A DNA stretch of 64,000 nt from Thermoanaerobaculia bacterium (lineage in GTDB: Bacteria > Acidobacteriota > Thermoanaerobaculia > Multivoradales > J023), in the NCBI GenBank assembly GCA_030431255.1, contig JAUIJL010000001.1:930001-994000 (forward strand), written 5' to 3'. The translations under genes and the position numbers were made by a program. This document shows, piece after piece, positions 49,955 through 59,205 of this stretch. Position 1 is the stretch's first letter. The number at the start of each line of letters is the position of its first letter. Under the pieces are notes generated by a model. That model had not been told where the DNA came from, did not search any database, and was given only the letters and a program-made list of their open reading frames with translations.

Positions 49955-52159
49955 TCAGTCGTCGCCGGGTTTTGAGTCGTGGTCGTCTCCGGGCTTCAGA
50001 TCCAAATCGAGGGGCTCGCCCCAGACCGTGTGCAAGAACCAACGCCAATTGTGAAGGGCGGCGGCCAACCGCTCCTTGGGGCGCGAGATGCCGTGACCGA
50101 AATCGTTGTAGATGATCAGCTCGCTCGGCACCTCCATATCCTGCAACCCGCGATAGAGCTCGTAGGCGTTGGGGGTAGGAACCCGGCGGTCGTTCTCGCC
50201 GTGCTGGATCAGGGTCGGTGTCACCGCATCGCGGATGAAGGTCATGGGGGAGGTGTCGGCGTAGATCTTCGGGTCGTCCCAGGGCGTAGCCGATAGATAG
50301 TGCCGGGTGAAGGGCGGGATGTCGGTGTTGGTGTAGTAGGTGGTCCAATTGGAGATGCCGGCACCGACGGAAATGCCTTGGAAGCGATCACTGGTTGTAG
50401 CCAAAAACGCGGAAATATATCCCCCTTGGCTCCAACCCATGACGCCCATGCGTTGCGCGTCGACAAAGCCTTGATCGATCAAATAGTCCACCCCGGAGAG
50501 CACGTCCCAAGCGTCGCCGATGCCCAGGCGATTGAGGTTGGCCGAGCGGAAGCTTTCTCCGTAGCCGTCGGATCCGCGGTAGTTGGGTTGTAAAATCACC
50601 GCGCCCTTGGCCAGCCACTGGACGATCGGATAAACGTATCCGGGTACGGAATCCGGGTAAGACACCGCAGCGGGTCCGCCGTGGATGATCACCAACAAGG
50701 GATATCGCCGGCTGGAGTCGAAATCGTCGGGAAGGCTCAACACCCCTTCGATCTCCAGACCGTCACGGCTCGGCCAGCGGACGATCCGGCGCTCTCCCAG
50801 GCGCCAATCCGCAATTTGATCCTCCAGGCTGGTTTGCGGCTTGCAAGTGATGTCGGCGGAGAGATCACAGGAAAAAATCTCCGCCAAGCCGTCGAAGGTC
50901 TGTGCGTAGGTCGCGAGCACCTTGCCGTCTGCGTTGAAAGCCACTTCCCAGATGTTTTCCGGAAGTCCTTCCAGCCGCTCGATATCGTGCGTTCGGGGAT
51001 TCAGATGAAAGAGGGAGCGACGGGTGCGCTGCCAATCGATGAAGTAGATCCCTTCGGTAGTCCAAGCGCGCAGATCCGGCGAGCCGTCGTGATGCGCGGA
51101 GAGAATCTCCACCTCACCGCCGGCGGAGGGCACCATCGCGACATACGAATTCTTGTAATAGGCCTGCTCACCGTTCTTGGTGACGAATGCCACGGCGCTA
51201 CCGTCCGGCGAGAACATGGGCGATGCGTCCATGCCCGCTTGGGTCACCAGAGGTACTATTTCATCGGTCTCGAGACGGAGGACCGACAGATCCGAAAGGT
51301 CGTAAGCGGGAATCTCATCCTTGGGGCGATGGGAGAAGACCACCTTTGTGGCGTCCGGAGAGATGTCGAAGTCGTCCACGGTCCAGGAGCCGCCGGTGAG
51401 GCGGCGGAATAGCGGTGAGCCCGATTCGACGGCCTCGCCCTCGCCGGATGATTCATTCACGGTGTCGGCATCGGCAGAGTCGGCATCGGCGGTGCCGGCA
51501 CCGGCAGTGTCGGCGTCAGCGTCTTCCGCCGCTCCGTCGCCCTCTTCTTCTTTGGGGTCGATCTTCACGGCTTCGTCGGACAGCAGGGCAGACGCGACAT
51601 CCAGCCACCAGAGGTGGGAGGACCTAGGTTGGCGGCTCGGTAGATGAAAGCTGCCGAAGGACTCGCGCTCAGACACGTGCTCGTCGGGCAGCGGGTCGCT
51701 GATTCGCAAAATCATGGATGCCGAGCGCGGTCCCCATTGGAAGCCCTGCACGCCTCCTTCTACCTGGGTCAAGGGGCGGGCTTCGCCACCGCGCGGCGCG
51801 ATGAGAAAGACCTGGGTGCCGTGCCCACGGTCGGCCAAGAAAGCGACCCAGCGACCGTCCGGCGACCAAGCAGCACGACTGCTGCTGCCGCCTTCGGTGC
51901 GCGTCAGCTGGAACGGCTCCTCGCCGGCCCGTGCGAGCCAGAGCTCACCCTCAAAGGAGTTCTCTTTCCAATCCGTGGAACGGTAGGAGTAAACCACCGC
52001 CGAGCCGTCCGGGGAAATGACGGGAGAGCCTACCCGGTGCAACGAGAGCACTTCCTTGATGCTCGGCACGTAGCCCTCCGCGGCGGCGGTGGGCTCGGAC
52101 GGGAACGAGGTGGGAGCGAGCAAAGCGAGCAGCAGGGCGAAGCACGAACGGCGATACAT
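49955..52159 (-). CDS. Secreted S9 family prolyl oligopeptidase-type peptidase
   Basis: A 734-residue exported peptidase. A signal peptide covers about residues 1-25 (SCFALLLALLAP). The N-terminal half is a beta-propeller with WSPDGRWVAFLADRG and ISPDGSAVVYSY blades, interrupted by an acidic low-complexity insert rich in Asp, Ala and Thr (about residues 205-240). The C-terminal alpha/beta hydrolase domain has the nucleophile in MGWSQGGYIS, an Asp in HGENDRRVP and a His in DFGHGIS. It resembles acylaminoacyl or dipeptidyl peptidases. AGGAGG precedes the ATG. It is the last gene of a minus-strand group with a TAXI-TRAP transporter. Confidence 0.9.
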   Translation of the reverse strand: MYRRSCFALLLALLAPTSFPSEPTAAAEGYVPSIKEVLSLHRVGSPVISPDGSAVVYSYRSTDWKENSFEGELWLARAGEEPFQLTRTEGGSSSRAAWSPDGRWVAFLADRGHGTQVFLIAPRGGEARPLTQVEGGVQGFQWGPRSASMILRISDPLPDEHVSERESFGSFHLPSRQPRSSHLWWLDVASALLSDEAVKIDPKEEEGDGAAEDADADTAGAGTADADSADADTVNESSGEGEAVESGSPLFRRLTGGSWTVDDFDISPDATKVVFSHRPKDEIPAYDLSDLSVLRLETDEIVPLVTQAGMDASPMFSPDGSAVAFVTKNGEQAYYKNSYVAMVPSAGGEVEILSAHHDGSPDLRAWTTEGIYFIDWQRTRRSLFHLNPRTHDIERLEGLPENIWEVAFNADGKVLATYAQTFDGLAEIFSCDLSADITCKPQTSLEDQIADWRLGERRIVRWPSRDGLEIEGVLSLPDDFDSSRRYPLLVIIHGGPAAVSYPDSVPGYVYPIVQWLAKGAVILQPNYRGSDGYGESFRSANLNRLGIGDAWDVLSGVDYLIDQGFVDAQRMGVMGWSQGGYISAFLATTSDRFQGISVGAGISNWTTYYTNTDIPPFTRHYLSATPWDDPKIYADTSPMTFIRDAVTPTLIQHGENDRRVPTPNAYELYRGLQDMEVPSELIIYNDFGHGISRPKERLAAALHNWRWFLHTVWGEPLDLDLKPGDDHDSKPGDD

Positions 52160-52231
52160 GGGGACTACCTCCTGCGATTGAAGCCGGTCGTAGGTCTAGA
52201 GAGATTTAAGAATCCAGAGCACGACGAGAGC

Positions 52232-54211
52232 TCAGGAAGTCGGTGCCGCTCCGCGAGATCGACTGAAAAGCCAACCGACGACTGCTAAGGCCGCGCAACC
52301 GAGCAAATTGATGGGTGAGATGGGCAGACCGGGCCAGATGGTTCCAACCGTGGGGAAGATCATCAACAAGGTGATGACCGCCAGGACCAATCGGCGGACC
52401 AGGGAAAGACGCTCGGTGAAGAATCCCGTCACGGACGAGGCCAAGGGCACCATGGCAAAGGCGGTGAGCCCAAAAGCGAGGCCGATCGCCAACCAAGACG
52501 CCGGCTCACCGTTGACGTCGAGCATCAAGAGCTGGGGACGGTAGACGAAAAGGAAAGGCAGGGCGAAACCCACCATGGCAAAACGGAAGGAGGCCACCGC
52601 TGTCTGCATGATCTTGGAATCGGCAATGGAGGCCGCGGTATATGCGGCGAGCGCCACCGGCGGGGTCACCATGGACATCAGACCGAAATAGAAGATGAAG
52701 AGGTGCGCCGCCAAGGGCACCACCCCGAGGTCGCCGAGGGCAGGGCCGATCAGGGTGGCGAGCAGGAGGTAGCAAACCGCGGACGGCAAGCCCATGCCGA
52801 GCACGATCGACGAGGTCATGATCAATAGGAGGGCGAGCAGGAGGTTCTGCTCCGCCAAGGGGATGATGGTGGCCGGCAGCTTGGAGCCCACGCCGGTGAG
52901 GGTGACGATGCCCAAGACAATGCCCACCGAAGCGGCGGCCGCGACCAGAGCGATGCCCGAAGCCGCGGCCTTCACCAGGCCCTGCAAGACTTGACGGATG
53001 GAGAGCCGGGTGCGCGGATGCCAAACGGAGCAGAGGAGAGTCACCGCCATGGCAAAGCTCACGGAGCGAAAGACTGTGAAGCCTACCAACAAGAACAGGA
53101 TGAGGGAGCCCAGGCTCGCGGCGAAGATGAAACCTTCCAAGAGCCCCACGGGCTCGTCATCACCGATTTTGGGTACCGAGTCTTGATCCGCACCTTGAGC
53201 CGGATCCTGAGGTGCCGTCGCGTTGAGCTTGTGGGCAGAGAAATGGGCGATCAGGAAGAGTGACAAATAGTAGAGGATCGCCGGCAGAAGGGCCGCCTGG
53301 ATGATCTGTAGATAGGTGACTTGGGGCTCGACGATCTCCAACATCATGTAAGCGCCGGCGCCCATCACCGGCGGTACTAGAGCGCCACCGGAGCTGGCCG
53401 CGGCCTCGATCCCGGCGGCGATGTGGGGCTTAAAGCCCGAGCTGCGCATGAGCGGGATGGTGAACGTGCCCGTGGTGGCTGTGTTGGCCACGGCGCTTCC
53501 GGAGAGGGACCCCATCAGACCGCTCGAAAGAATCGAGACCTTTGCCGGGCCGCCGGCGGTCTTGCCCAGAAGCTTCTGGGCGTATTCGATGACGAAGCGG
53601 GTGGCGCCGGTCAGCTCGAGGAACGCGCCGAAGACCACAAATAGAAAGACGTAGGTGAACATCACCTTCAGGGCCGTGCCGAAGACCCCCTGGCTGTGCA
53701 GGAAGGTTTGGCCGACGATGCGCTCAATCCCATAACCGCGGTGGGGGAAGAGCCAATCGGGCATGCCCGAGCCCCACAATCCGTAAGCGATAAACGCCAA
53801 GGAGAGAATCGGCAGGGCGGGGCCCACCGCCCGTCGCGCTCCTTCGAGCACCAAGAAAAGGCCAAGGAAACCGATCAAGTAGTCGGTCGGATGCTCCACG
53901 CCGGCTCGATCCCCGAGACTCGCGCCGCCCAGCCATAAGGACTCGAAAGCCGGCTCTGTTTGCACCACCACGAACGCGGTCACCACCAGGGTGGCCGTGG
54001 CGAGGGCCAAATCCAGCGCCCTGGACGGCCACGCCGCGGCGAAGCGTGCCAAGGCTGGAAAACGCAGGAAGCACAGCATCAACCCCAGACCGGCGAAAAT
54101 CGCCAATTGAGATTGGGGCTGGAGCTGTGGGTAGTTGACCTCCGCCAGGGTAAAGAGGCAAAGCCCCACGGAGAGGATTTGTTGGAGCAGACGAATCGGG
54201 CGGTCGAGCAT
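52232..54211 (-). CDS. TRAP transporter permease, fused 4TM/12TM (TAXI type)
   Basis: A 659-residue membrane protein in which the small DctQ-like and large DctM-like TRAP subunits are fused. More than a dozen hydrophobic helices are visible. The central block TGTFTIPLMRSSGFKPHIAA followed by ASSGGALVPPVMGAGAYM is the family hallmark of the substrate pathway, as is VANTATTG just before. It uses a sodium or proton gradient and a periplasmic TAXI binding protein, encoded two genes upstream on the same strand. The substrate is an organic acid or amino acid by family analogy; it cannot be read here. Confidence 0.9.
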   Translation of the reverse strand: MLDRPIRLLQQILSVGLCLFTLAEVNYPQLQPQSQLAIFAGLGLMLCFLRFPALARFAAAWPSRALDLALATATLVVTAFVVVQTEPAFESLWLGGASLGDRAGVEHPTDYLIGFLGLFLVLEGARRAVGPALPILSLAFIAYGLWGSGMPDWLFPHRGYGIERIVGQTFLHSQGVFGTALKVMFTYVFLFVVFGAFLELTGATRFVIEYAQKLLGKTAGGPAKVSILSSGLMGSLSGSAVANTATTGTFTIPLMRSSGFKPHIAAGIEAAASSGGALVPPVMGAGAYMMLEIVEPQVTYLQIIQAALLPAILYYLSLFLIAHFSAHKLNATAPQDPAQGADQDSVPKIGDDEPVGLLEGFIFAASLGSLILFLLVGFTVFRSVSFAMAVTLLCSVWHPRTRLSIRQVLQGLVKAAASGIALVAAAASVGIVLGIVTLTGVGSKLPATIIPLAEQNLLLALLLIMTSSIVLGMGLPSAVCYLLLATLIGPALGDLGVVPLAAHLFIFYFGLMSMVTPPVALAAYTAASIADSKIMQTAVASFRFAMVGFALPFLFVYRPQLLMLDVNGEPASWLAIGLAFGLTAFAMVPLASSVTGFFTERLSLVRRLVLAVITLLMIFPTVGTIWPGLPISPINLLGCAALAVVGWLFSRSRGAAPTS

Positions 54212-54222
54212 TCGGCTCAGCC

Positions 54223-54780
54223 TCAGCTGATGGGTCCCACCAAGCCGGGCAGTCCATCCAGGCTTTGGCGGTTCTTTTTTTCTTGATATTCGCGCAAGCC
54301 TTCAGGGCCTTTGCGTTCGGCGTAGTCGGTCAGCTGGGAGCGCTCCCCTTGGTACGCCATGAACGGCACCCCAAAACCGCAAGCGTCGGTGATGCGCTCG
54401 CAATCCAAGCAGATGATCGCGCGAGCTCCGGGGAGGTCTGGAAACCGCTCGGCGAGCCGCCCGAATTCCGGATCCGACTTCTCGATCGCCCGCCCCTTGC
54501 CGTAGAGGCGGAGGATTTTGGGCGGGCCGTCGAAGGCACAAAACATGATGGTCATGCGCCGGTTTTCACGGACGTGGGCGATGGTTTCCACACCGCTGCC
54601 GACGAAATCCAAGTAGGCGACCGACGTCGGGCTGAGCACCTGAAAGGTGCCGTCCAACCCTTTGGGCGAGAGGTTGATCAAGCCGTCACCGCTCAATGGA
54701 GCGGTGGCGACGAAGAAGACCTTCTGCTTCGCGATGAATTCACGGAGCTTGTCGTCGATGTGCTCGTAGGCTTTTCCCAT
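54223..54780 (-). CDS. Pyridoxamine 5'-phosphate oxidase-family flavoprotein
   Basis: A 185-residue split-barrel FMN-binding protein of the PPOX-like superfamily. The strands KVFFVATAPLSGDGLINLSP and SVAYLDFVGSGVETIAHVRE, then RMTIMFCAFDGPPKILRLYG, match a common subfamily of unknown substrate. The C-terminal third is charged and helical. It is sandwiched between the TRAP binding protein and permease genes (gaps of 20 and 11 bases), so it is co-transcribed with them, which is not a standard TRAP arrangement. A redox or detoxification role is possible but unproven. Confidence 0.85.
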   Translation of the reverse strand: MGKAYEHIDDKLREFIAKQKVFFVATAPLSGDGLINLSPKGLDGTFQVLSPTSVAYLDFVGSGVETIAHVRENRRMTIMFCAFDGPPKILRLYGKGRAIEKSDPEFGRLAERFPDLPGARAIICLDCERITDACGFGVPFMAYQGERSQLTDYAERKGPEGLREYQEKKNRQSLDGLPGLVGPIS

Positions 54781-54800
54781 GTCGTGCTGATACGCAGGAA

Positions 54801-55889
54801 TCAGCCTTCGGTTGCTGTGGAGTCGGCGGTGTCTTCGGCCGGACCTTCGGCGGAGCCCTCCTCGGCGGAGTCTCCGGCTCCGTCCGCAGGTGCCTCGGCT
54901 TCGGGCCAGATGCCGATCTCTTTGTAGAAGCGCACGGCACCGGGATGGAAATCCGAACCCGTATTGCGCACCACCACCTTGGGCTGGATAGCTTTGCCCG
55001 CCGGATGACGTTTCACCACGTCGGCACGATGCTCGTAGATCACCTTGGTGAATTGATACACCGTTTCCTCGTCCATGGCGGCGCTGGTGATCAGCTGCAT
55101 GGATCCCACGTTGAGCCCGGCGTAGTCTTCATCCAGGCCCCGATAGGTGCCGCTCGGAATGGTGGCCGGGGCAAAGAAGGGGTAGTCGTTGAGCAGCTGG
55201 GTTTTGGCGACTTCGTCAAAAGGCACGAAGTGGAGATCCATGGAGGTGGAGGCCTGGGTGATCGACGCCGTGGGCACGGCACCACCCAAGAAAGCGGCGG
55301 CCGCGCTGCCGTCGGAAAGCAGATCGACGGCACCGCTTTGGGTCGCGTTCAAGGGCTCGAAATCGTCGAACGACACGCCGTGGGCTTGCAGCAAGGGGCC
55401 GACGAACATCTCGAATCCCGCGCCGGCGGGTCCGACCGACACCCGCTTGCCCTTGAGATCTGCCAAGGATTCGACACCGGAGCCCTGCGGGGTCACGAAG
55501 AGCGCGATATTCGGTGCCAGGGTCATCACGGCTTTGACGTCGTAGGCCCGGTCCCAGCCGGACTCACCGCGAACCCCGAAATAGGTGATGGCGGCGTTGG
55601 CCAGGGCGAAGTCGAGCTCACCTGAAGCCAGGCGGCGAATGTTTTCTTGGGAGCCTTGGGTCGCCTCGGCCGTGACTTGCCAGCCGAGATCCGCGCTGAA
55701 GGTGCCGGCGACCTCCGCCAGGGCCCCGCCGACGACAAAGAAAGCACCGCCCGTGGGCGCGGTGCCGATGGAAAGGAATTTGCGCTCCGGCTCGGCGGAC
55801 GAGCCGTCATCGGACGATTTTTCACCGCCGGAGCAAGCGGCGAGCAGGAGAGCGAGCACAAGAAGGACCCGTGTGGCGAGAGATTTCAT
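54801..55889 (-). CDS. TAXI family TRAP solute-binding lipoprotein
   Basis: A 362-residue periplasmic binding protein. A lipobox LAAC with Cys19 follows a hydrophobic signal segment, so it is probably membrane-anchored. The TAXI marks are FLSIGTAPTGGAFFVVGGAL, the QGSQENIRRLASGELDFALA run and GKRVSVGPAGAGFEMF. An acidic, Ala and Glu-rich tail ends the protein (about residues 330-362). TAXI proteins deliver substrates such as glutamate or related acids to fused TRAP permeases; the ligand here is unknown. It is the first gene of the minus-strand operon that includes PPOX, permease and S9 peptidase genes. Confidence 0.9.
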   Translation of the reverse strand: MKSLATRVLLVLALLLAACSGGEKSSDDGSSAEPERKFLSIGTAPTGGAFFVVGGALAEVAGTFSADLGWQVTAEATQGSQENIRRLASGELDFALANAAITYFGVRGESGWDRAYDVKAVMTLAPNIALFVTPQGSGVESLADLKGKRVSVGPAGAGFEMFVGPLLQAHGVSFDDFEPLNATQSGAVDLLSDGSAAAAFLGGAVPTASITQASTSMDLHFVPFDEVAKTQLLNDYPFFAPATIPSGTYRGLDEDYAGLNVGSMQLITSAAMDEETVYQFTKVIYEHRADVVKRHPAGKAIQPKVVVRNTGSDFHPGAVRFYKEIGIWPEAEAPADGAGDSAEEGSAEGPAEDTADSTATEG

Positions 55890-56231
55890 ATTTGGGGATT
55901 CCCTGGAGTGGTTGGAGTGCGTGACTCGAGCTGAGACCGCAATGGTAGCAGCTCAATGGTCGTCCAAGGAGCCGGCGATTTTCGCGGTTTACCCAAGCTT
56001 TACACGATAGCTCGGTCTTAGACGACCGACTCGGTGCTTGTTGGACGGCCGGCCTCATCGTCTGTGACCGATCGGTCGCCGCCGAGCACCCCAAAATTCT
56101 GCGATCACAGTGGTTTGGTGGACGACGGGAGCTTGGCCGGGTCCAGTATACTCACCGGCCGGACGCGGGCCGTCGTCGAGCCGTTTCGCCGCCTTTACGC
56201 CCATCCGACAGCCCATTTTCCAGGAGCCCCC
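55890..56231. other. Divergent control region between the TAXI operon and truD
   Basis: This 342-base gap has no convincing gene. On the minus strand an extended -10-like TGC-TACCAT (hexamer complementary to 55942-55947) could serve the TAXI operon. On the plus strand TATACT at 56147-56152 could serve truD. Neither has a clear -35. Confidence 0.4.
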
Positions 56232-57248
56232 ATGCCTCGACTGCGTTCAACACCCGAGGACTTTCGGGTCGAAGAGATTTCGCTCTACGAGCCCACCGGG
56301 GCCGGTAGCTTTCTTTGGCTTTGGATCGAAAAGACGGGTCGCAACACCCAGGATGTGGCCGCCGAGCTCGCCCGACAGCTGCGGTTGGCGCCGCGGGACG
56401 TCGGTTTTGCCGGTCGCAAGGATCGTCACGCCGTGACCCGTCAAGCCTTTACGGTGCCCGCGGACGTGGAATCTCGCCTCGCGGACCTGGATTTGAGCGG
56501 AGCGAGCATCTTGGCCGTGGAGAAGACCGACTCCAGACTGCGAACGGGACAGCTGGCGGGCAATCGATTCCGTCTGACCCTTCGCGAGGTCGAGCCGTCG
56601 TTGGAATCGGAGGTTCAGAGCCGGTTCGAGGAATTGGTGAAGCGAGGCATGCCCAATCGCTACGGTGAGCAGCGCTTCGGCCGCGACGGACGCAATGTGG
56701 AGCGGGGGCGCGACATCCTGGCTTCGACCCGCGTCAAAGGGGATCGCCGCCGGGCTTGGCTGATGGTTTCGGCCCTTCAATCGGCGGTCTTCAACGAGGT
56801 TTTGAAGCGGCGCCCGTACGATCAGCTCTGGCCGGGGGATGTGGCGGTGGTCCACGCTACGGACGATTGGTTTTGGGTCGATGATCCGGCCACCGAGGCC
56901 GCCCGTCTGGCGAGCTTTGAGGTCAGCCCCACGGGACCGGTGTTCGGCACCAAATCGAAGCGCCCCCGAGGGCAAGCTCTGGAGCTGGAGCAGAAGGTGA
57001 TGGCGGTGCTCGATTTGCCGCCCATCGAAAAGCTGTTACCGCCCAAAGGCATTCAGATTTACGGCGATCGCCGCGCTTTGCGGGTCCGTCCCCAGCGGGC
57101 GAGTCTTTTCTATCGGGCGGAGGAACAAGCCCTGCAGCTCGAATTCGAGCTGGCGGCCGGCTCCTACGCCACAGTGTTGGTGGAGGAGCTCTTCGGCGGA
57201 CCGATCGACGAAGGGCCCGTCGAGGCCGAGGCATCCCGCCAACCGTAG
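56232..57248 (+). CDS. truD: tRNA pseudouridine synthase D
   Basis: TruD converts U13 of some tRNAs to pseudouridine. The catalytic Asp lies in GFAGRKDRHAVTRQ (about residue 63), with RVEEISLYEP at the N terminus and PNRYGEQRFGRDGRNVERG further on, all typical of the family. I chose the ATG at 56232 because AGGAG lies five bases upstream and the N-terminal MPRLRSTPEDFRVEE is the conserved beginning; the open frame upstream is not conserved in character. At 338 residues it is normal. Its 3' end overlaps the convergent YdcF-like gene by 85 bases. Confidence 0.93.
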   Translation: MPRLRSTPEDFRVEEISLYEPTGAGSFLWLWIEKTGRNTQDVAAELARQLRLAPRDVGFAGRKDRHAVTRQAFTVPADVESRLADLDLSGASILAVEKTDSRLRTGQLAGNRFRLTLREVEPSLESEVQSRFEELVKRGMPNRYGEQRFGRDGRNVERGRDILASTRVKGDRRRAWLMVSALQSAVFNEVLKRRPYDQLWPGDVAVVHATDDWFWVDDPATEAARLASFEVSPTGPVFGTKSKRPRGQALELEQKVMAVLDLPPIEKLLPPKGIQIYGDRRALRVRPQRASLFYRAEEQALQLEFELAAGSYATVLVEELFGGPIDEGPVEAEASRQP

Positions 57249-58060
57249 CGCAACCGATACCAGCCTATCCCCACCCACTCGTGGAGCGCGATGTGGGTGG
57301 CCAGCCAGCCGGTGGCGGTCGGCACCAACGACAACAGGCGCAGCTCCCAGCGATCGGGTCCGCCGAAGCCCATGGGGGCGGGGGTGACCCGCAGACCCGC
57401 CCGTTCAAACGCCGCCACCGACCGGGGCATATGCCAGCCGTGGGTGACCACCATCACATGATCCACACCCTCGGCCCTCAGCATCGCCGCGGAGAAGTCG
57501 GCGTTTTCTTGGGTATTTCGGCTGGTAGCCTCGATCCATCGGGCGCTGGTGCCGAAGAGCTCCCGGAGCACCGTATCCATTAAGGCTCCGGCGCCGTCGC
57601 CGGACACCAGGATCGGCAGGCCCGTCCTCCGCTGTTGCCAGACCCCATGTTGCAGTCGGTCCAAGGTTTCGGGTTTGACCGCCTCCGGCCCACGACCGCG
57701 GGCGTAGCGACCGGCGTCGAGCACGACGATCGCTTGGGCACGGTCTGCGCGGTCTGCACGGGCGGCACGGGCGGCCTCGGTGCGGTCGATGGCCGGGGAA
57801 TCATCGGCCGTGTTTTCGAAGTCGCCCCCGAAGTCGGGGGTCGGGTCGTAGGCGGGATAGCGCTCCAGGGTCCGCAGCAGACGGAATCCCACCGTGCTCA
57901 ACCCGCAAAGGTAGAGCCCGCCGACAGCCGGCCACAACACGGCTTCCGCCACCCCTGGCGATAGGAAGCCCGAGCTCAGAGCCGCCAAAGCCATCAGCGC
58001 GGTCAGCACCAGGCTGGTGGGTGGCAGCAAGACTTTCTTCAGCAGGATGATTCCGGGCAT
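57164..58060 (-). CDS. YdcF/SanA-like (DUF218) membrane protein
   Basis: A 298-residue protein with two N-terminal membrane helices (about residues 8-33 and 40-58) and a DUF218 domain. The domain is visible as AIVVLDAGRYA, LPILVSGDG, SRNTQENADFSAAML and VVTHGWHMPRSVAAFERAGL. The family is linked to envelope integrity (SanA, ElyC) but the reaction is unknown. I chose the ATG at 58060, which overlaps the nitrilase-like gene by 22 bases; the frame is open to 58555 only as an antisense shadow. Its C terminus runs into truD on the opposite strand. Confidence 0.85.
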   Translation of the reverse strand: MPGIILLKKVLLPPTSLVLTALMALAALSSGFLSPGVAEAVLWPAVGGLYLCGLSTVGFRLLRTLERYPAYDPTPDFGGDFENTADDSPAIDRTEAARAARADRADRAQAIVVLDAGRYARGRGPEAVKPETLDRLQHGVWQQRRTGLPILVSGDGAGALMDTVLRELFGTSARWIEATSRNTQENADFSAAMLRAEGVDHVMVVTHGWHMPRSVAAFERAGLRVTPAPMGFGGPDRWELRLLSLVPTATGWLATHIALHEWVGIGWYRLRYGWRDASASTGPSSIGPPKSSSTNTVA

Positions 58061-59205
58061 CTCGAGCCGTACGAGAGCTTTGCTTTGGCCTCGTCTATGG
58101 AAGTGTTGAGATCGTCGATATTGAGCTTCTCGGCGCCTTGGGGAGCGAAAAATCGACGGCCGTACATGGGGTAGGCCTCGGTGCGCAGGTGGGCGAGATT
58201 CTGATGCCCCTGGCGCATCCGGCGCTCGTGGCGAAGGGCGGTGATATCCACCGGCGCGACCACGATTTTCTCGCCGGCACCGGGATCCGCTTGGGCCAAG
58301 ATCCGACCGTCGAAGTCCACCACCATGGAGCCACCCGGCCACGAGAAAGGAGGGTAGTGGGAGAGCTCGGCGGCCTGATTCGACGCCACCACATAAGCGA
58401 CGTTCTCCAGCGCCCGGCAGCGATTGACCACCGTCCACCAATCCATGGGCGACGTGGCTCCCCAAGGGTCCATATAAGCCGACACCCGAATCAACACCTC
58501 GGCGCCGTTGGCGGTCAGCTGGCGAAGGGTCTCGGGAAAGAGCCAGTCGTAGCAAATGGCGCAGCCGAGCTTACCGATTTCCGTTTCCACCACCGGGAAA
58601 AGGGGCTCGTCGTAACCCGCCAAATCGTGGGGGCTGGCGTGGACCTCCCAGGGAATCCAGGGATTCACCTTGCGGTATTTCGACAGGATGCCGTCCGGGC
58701 CGATCAAACAGGTGGTGTTGAAAACCACGGGGTGATCCGGTGAGCCGTAGCGGTCGTCGCGCTCCAAAAAAGTGCCGGTTTGGATGTAGATGCCCAGCTC
58801 GCGGGCTTTGGCGACGTAGCGTTCCGTATGCTCGTTGGGGATTTCCACCGCCAGCTTTTCATGGAGGTCTTTGGCGGTGGGATAGACCGGCGCCGCGTGG
58901 GCAAATTCGGGAAAGGTCACCAGCCGGACGGGCAGGAAAGGCTGATATCCGCCGACCGCGGAATCGATCATTTGCAGCATTCGGTCGACGTGTTTCTTGA
59001 TGCCTTTTCGATCCGCTGGGTTCTCGAAATCCACTTGGCAGGCGGCGGCTGAATAGCGCTGTGGCTCTGGGCTGCGCTGTGGCTCTGGGCTGCGCTGTGG
59101 CTCTGGGCTGCGCTGTGGCTCTGGGCTGCGCTGTGGCTCTGGGCTGCGCTGTGGCTCTGGGCTGCGCTGTGGCTCTGGGCTCGATGTCGGTTGGGTCTCG
59201 CTCAT
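58039..59205 (-). CDS. Nitrilase-superfamily carbon-nitrogen hydrolase with SPEPQR repeats
   Basis: A 388-residue amidohydrolase. The Glu-Lys-Cys triad is present: VTFPEFAHAAP (Glu), SKYRKVNPWIPWE (Lys) and LGCAICYDWLFPE (Cys). These enzymes cleave C-N bonds in amides, N-carbamoyl compounds or nitriles. The N terminus carries seven exact SPEPQR units (about residues 9-50) before the catalytic domain, an addition not normal for the family. I chose the ATG at 59205 because it opens the repeat; the frame runs to 59301. It is the first gene of a pair with the YdcF-like gene. The substrate is unknown. Confidence 0.88.
   Translation of the reverse strand: MSETQPTSSPEPQRSPEPQRSPEPQRSPEPQRSPEPQRSPEPQRSPEPQRYSAAACQVDFENPADRKGIKKHVDRMLQMIDSAVGGYQPFLPVRLVTFPEFAHAAPVYPTAKDLHEKLAVEIPNEHTERYVAKARELGIYIQTGTFLERDDRYGSPDHPVVFNTTCLIGPDGILSKYRKVNPWIPWEVHASPHDLAGYDEPLFPVVETEIGKLGCAICYDWLFPETLRQLTANGAEVLIRVSAYMDPWGATSPMDWWTVVNRCRALENVAYVVASNQAAELSHYPPFSWPGGSMVVDFDGRILAQADPGAGEKIVVAPVDITALRHERRMRQGHQNLAHLRTEAYPMYGRRFFAPQGAEKLNIDDLNTSIDEAKAKLSYGSRCPESSC
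59056..59181 (-). repeat. Seven perfect 18-bp tandem repeats in the nitrilase-like gene
   Basis: The unit GCGCTGTGGCTCTGGGCT on the plus strand repeats seven times without change, encoding SPEPQR on the minus strand. The identity between units suggests recent expansion and variable copy number. Confidence 0.95.
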
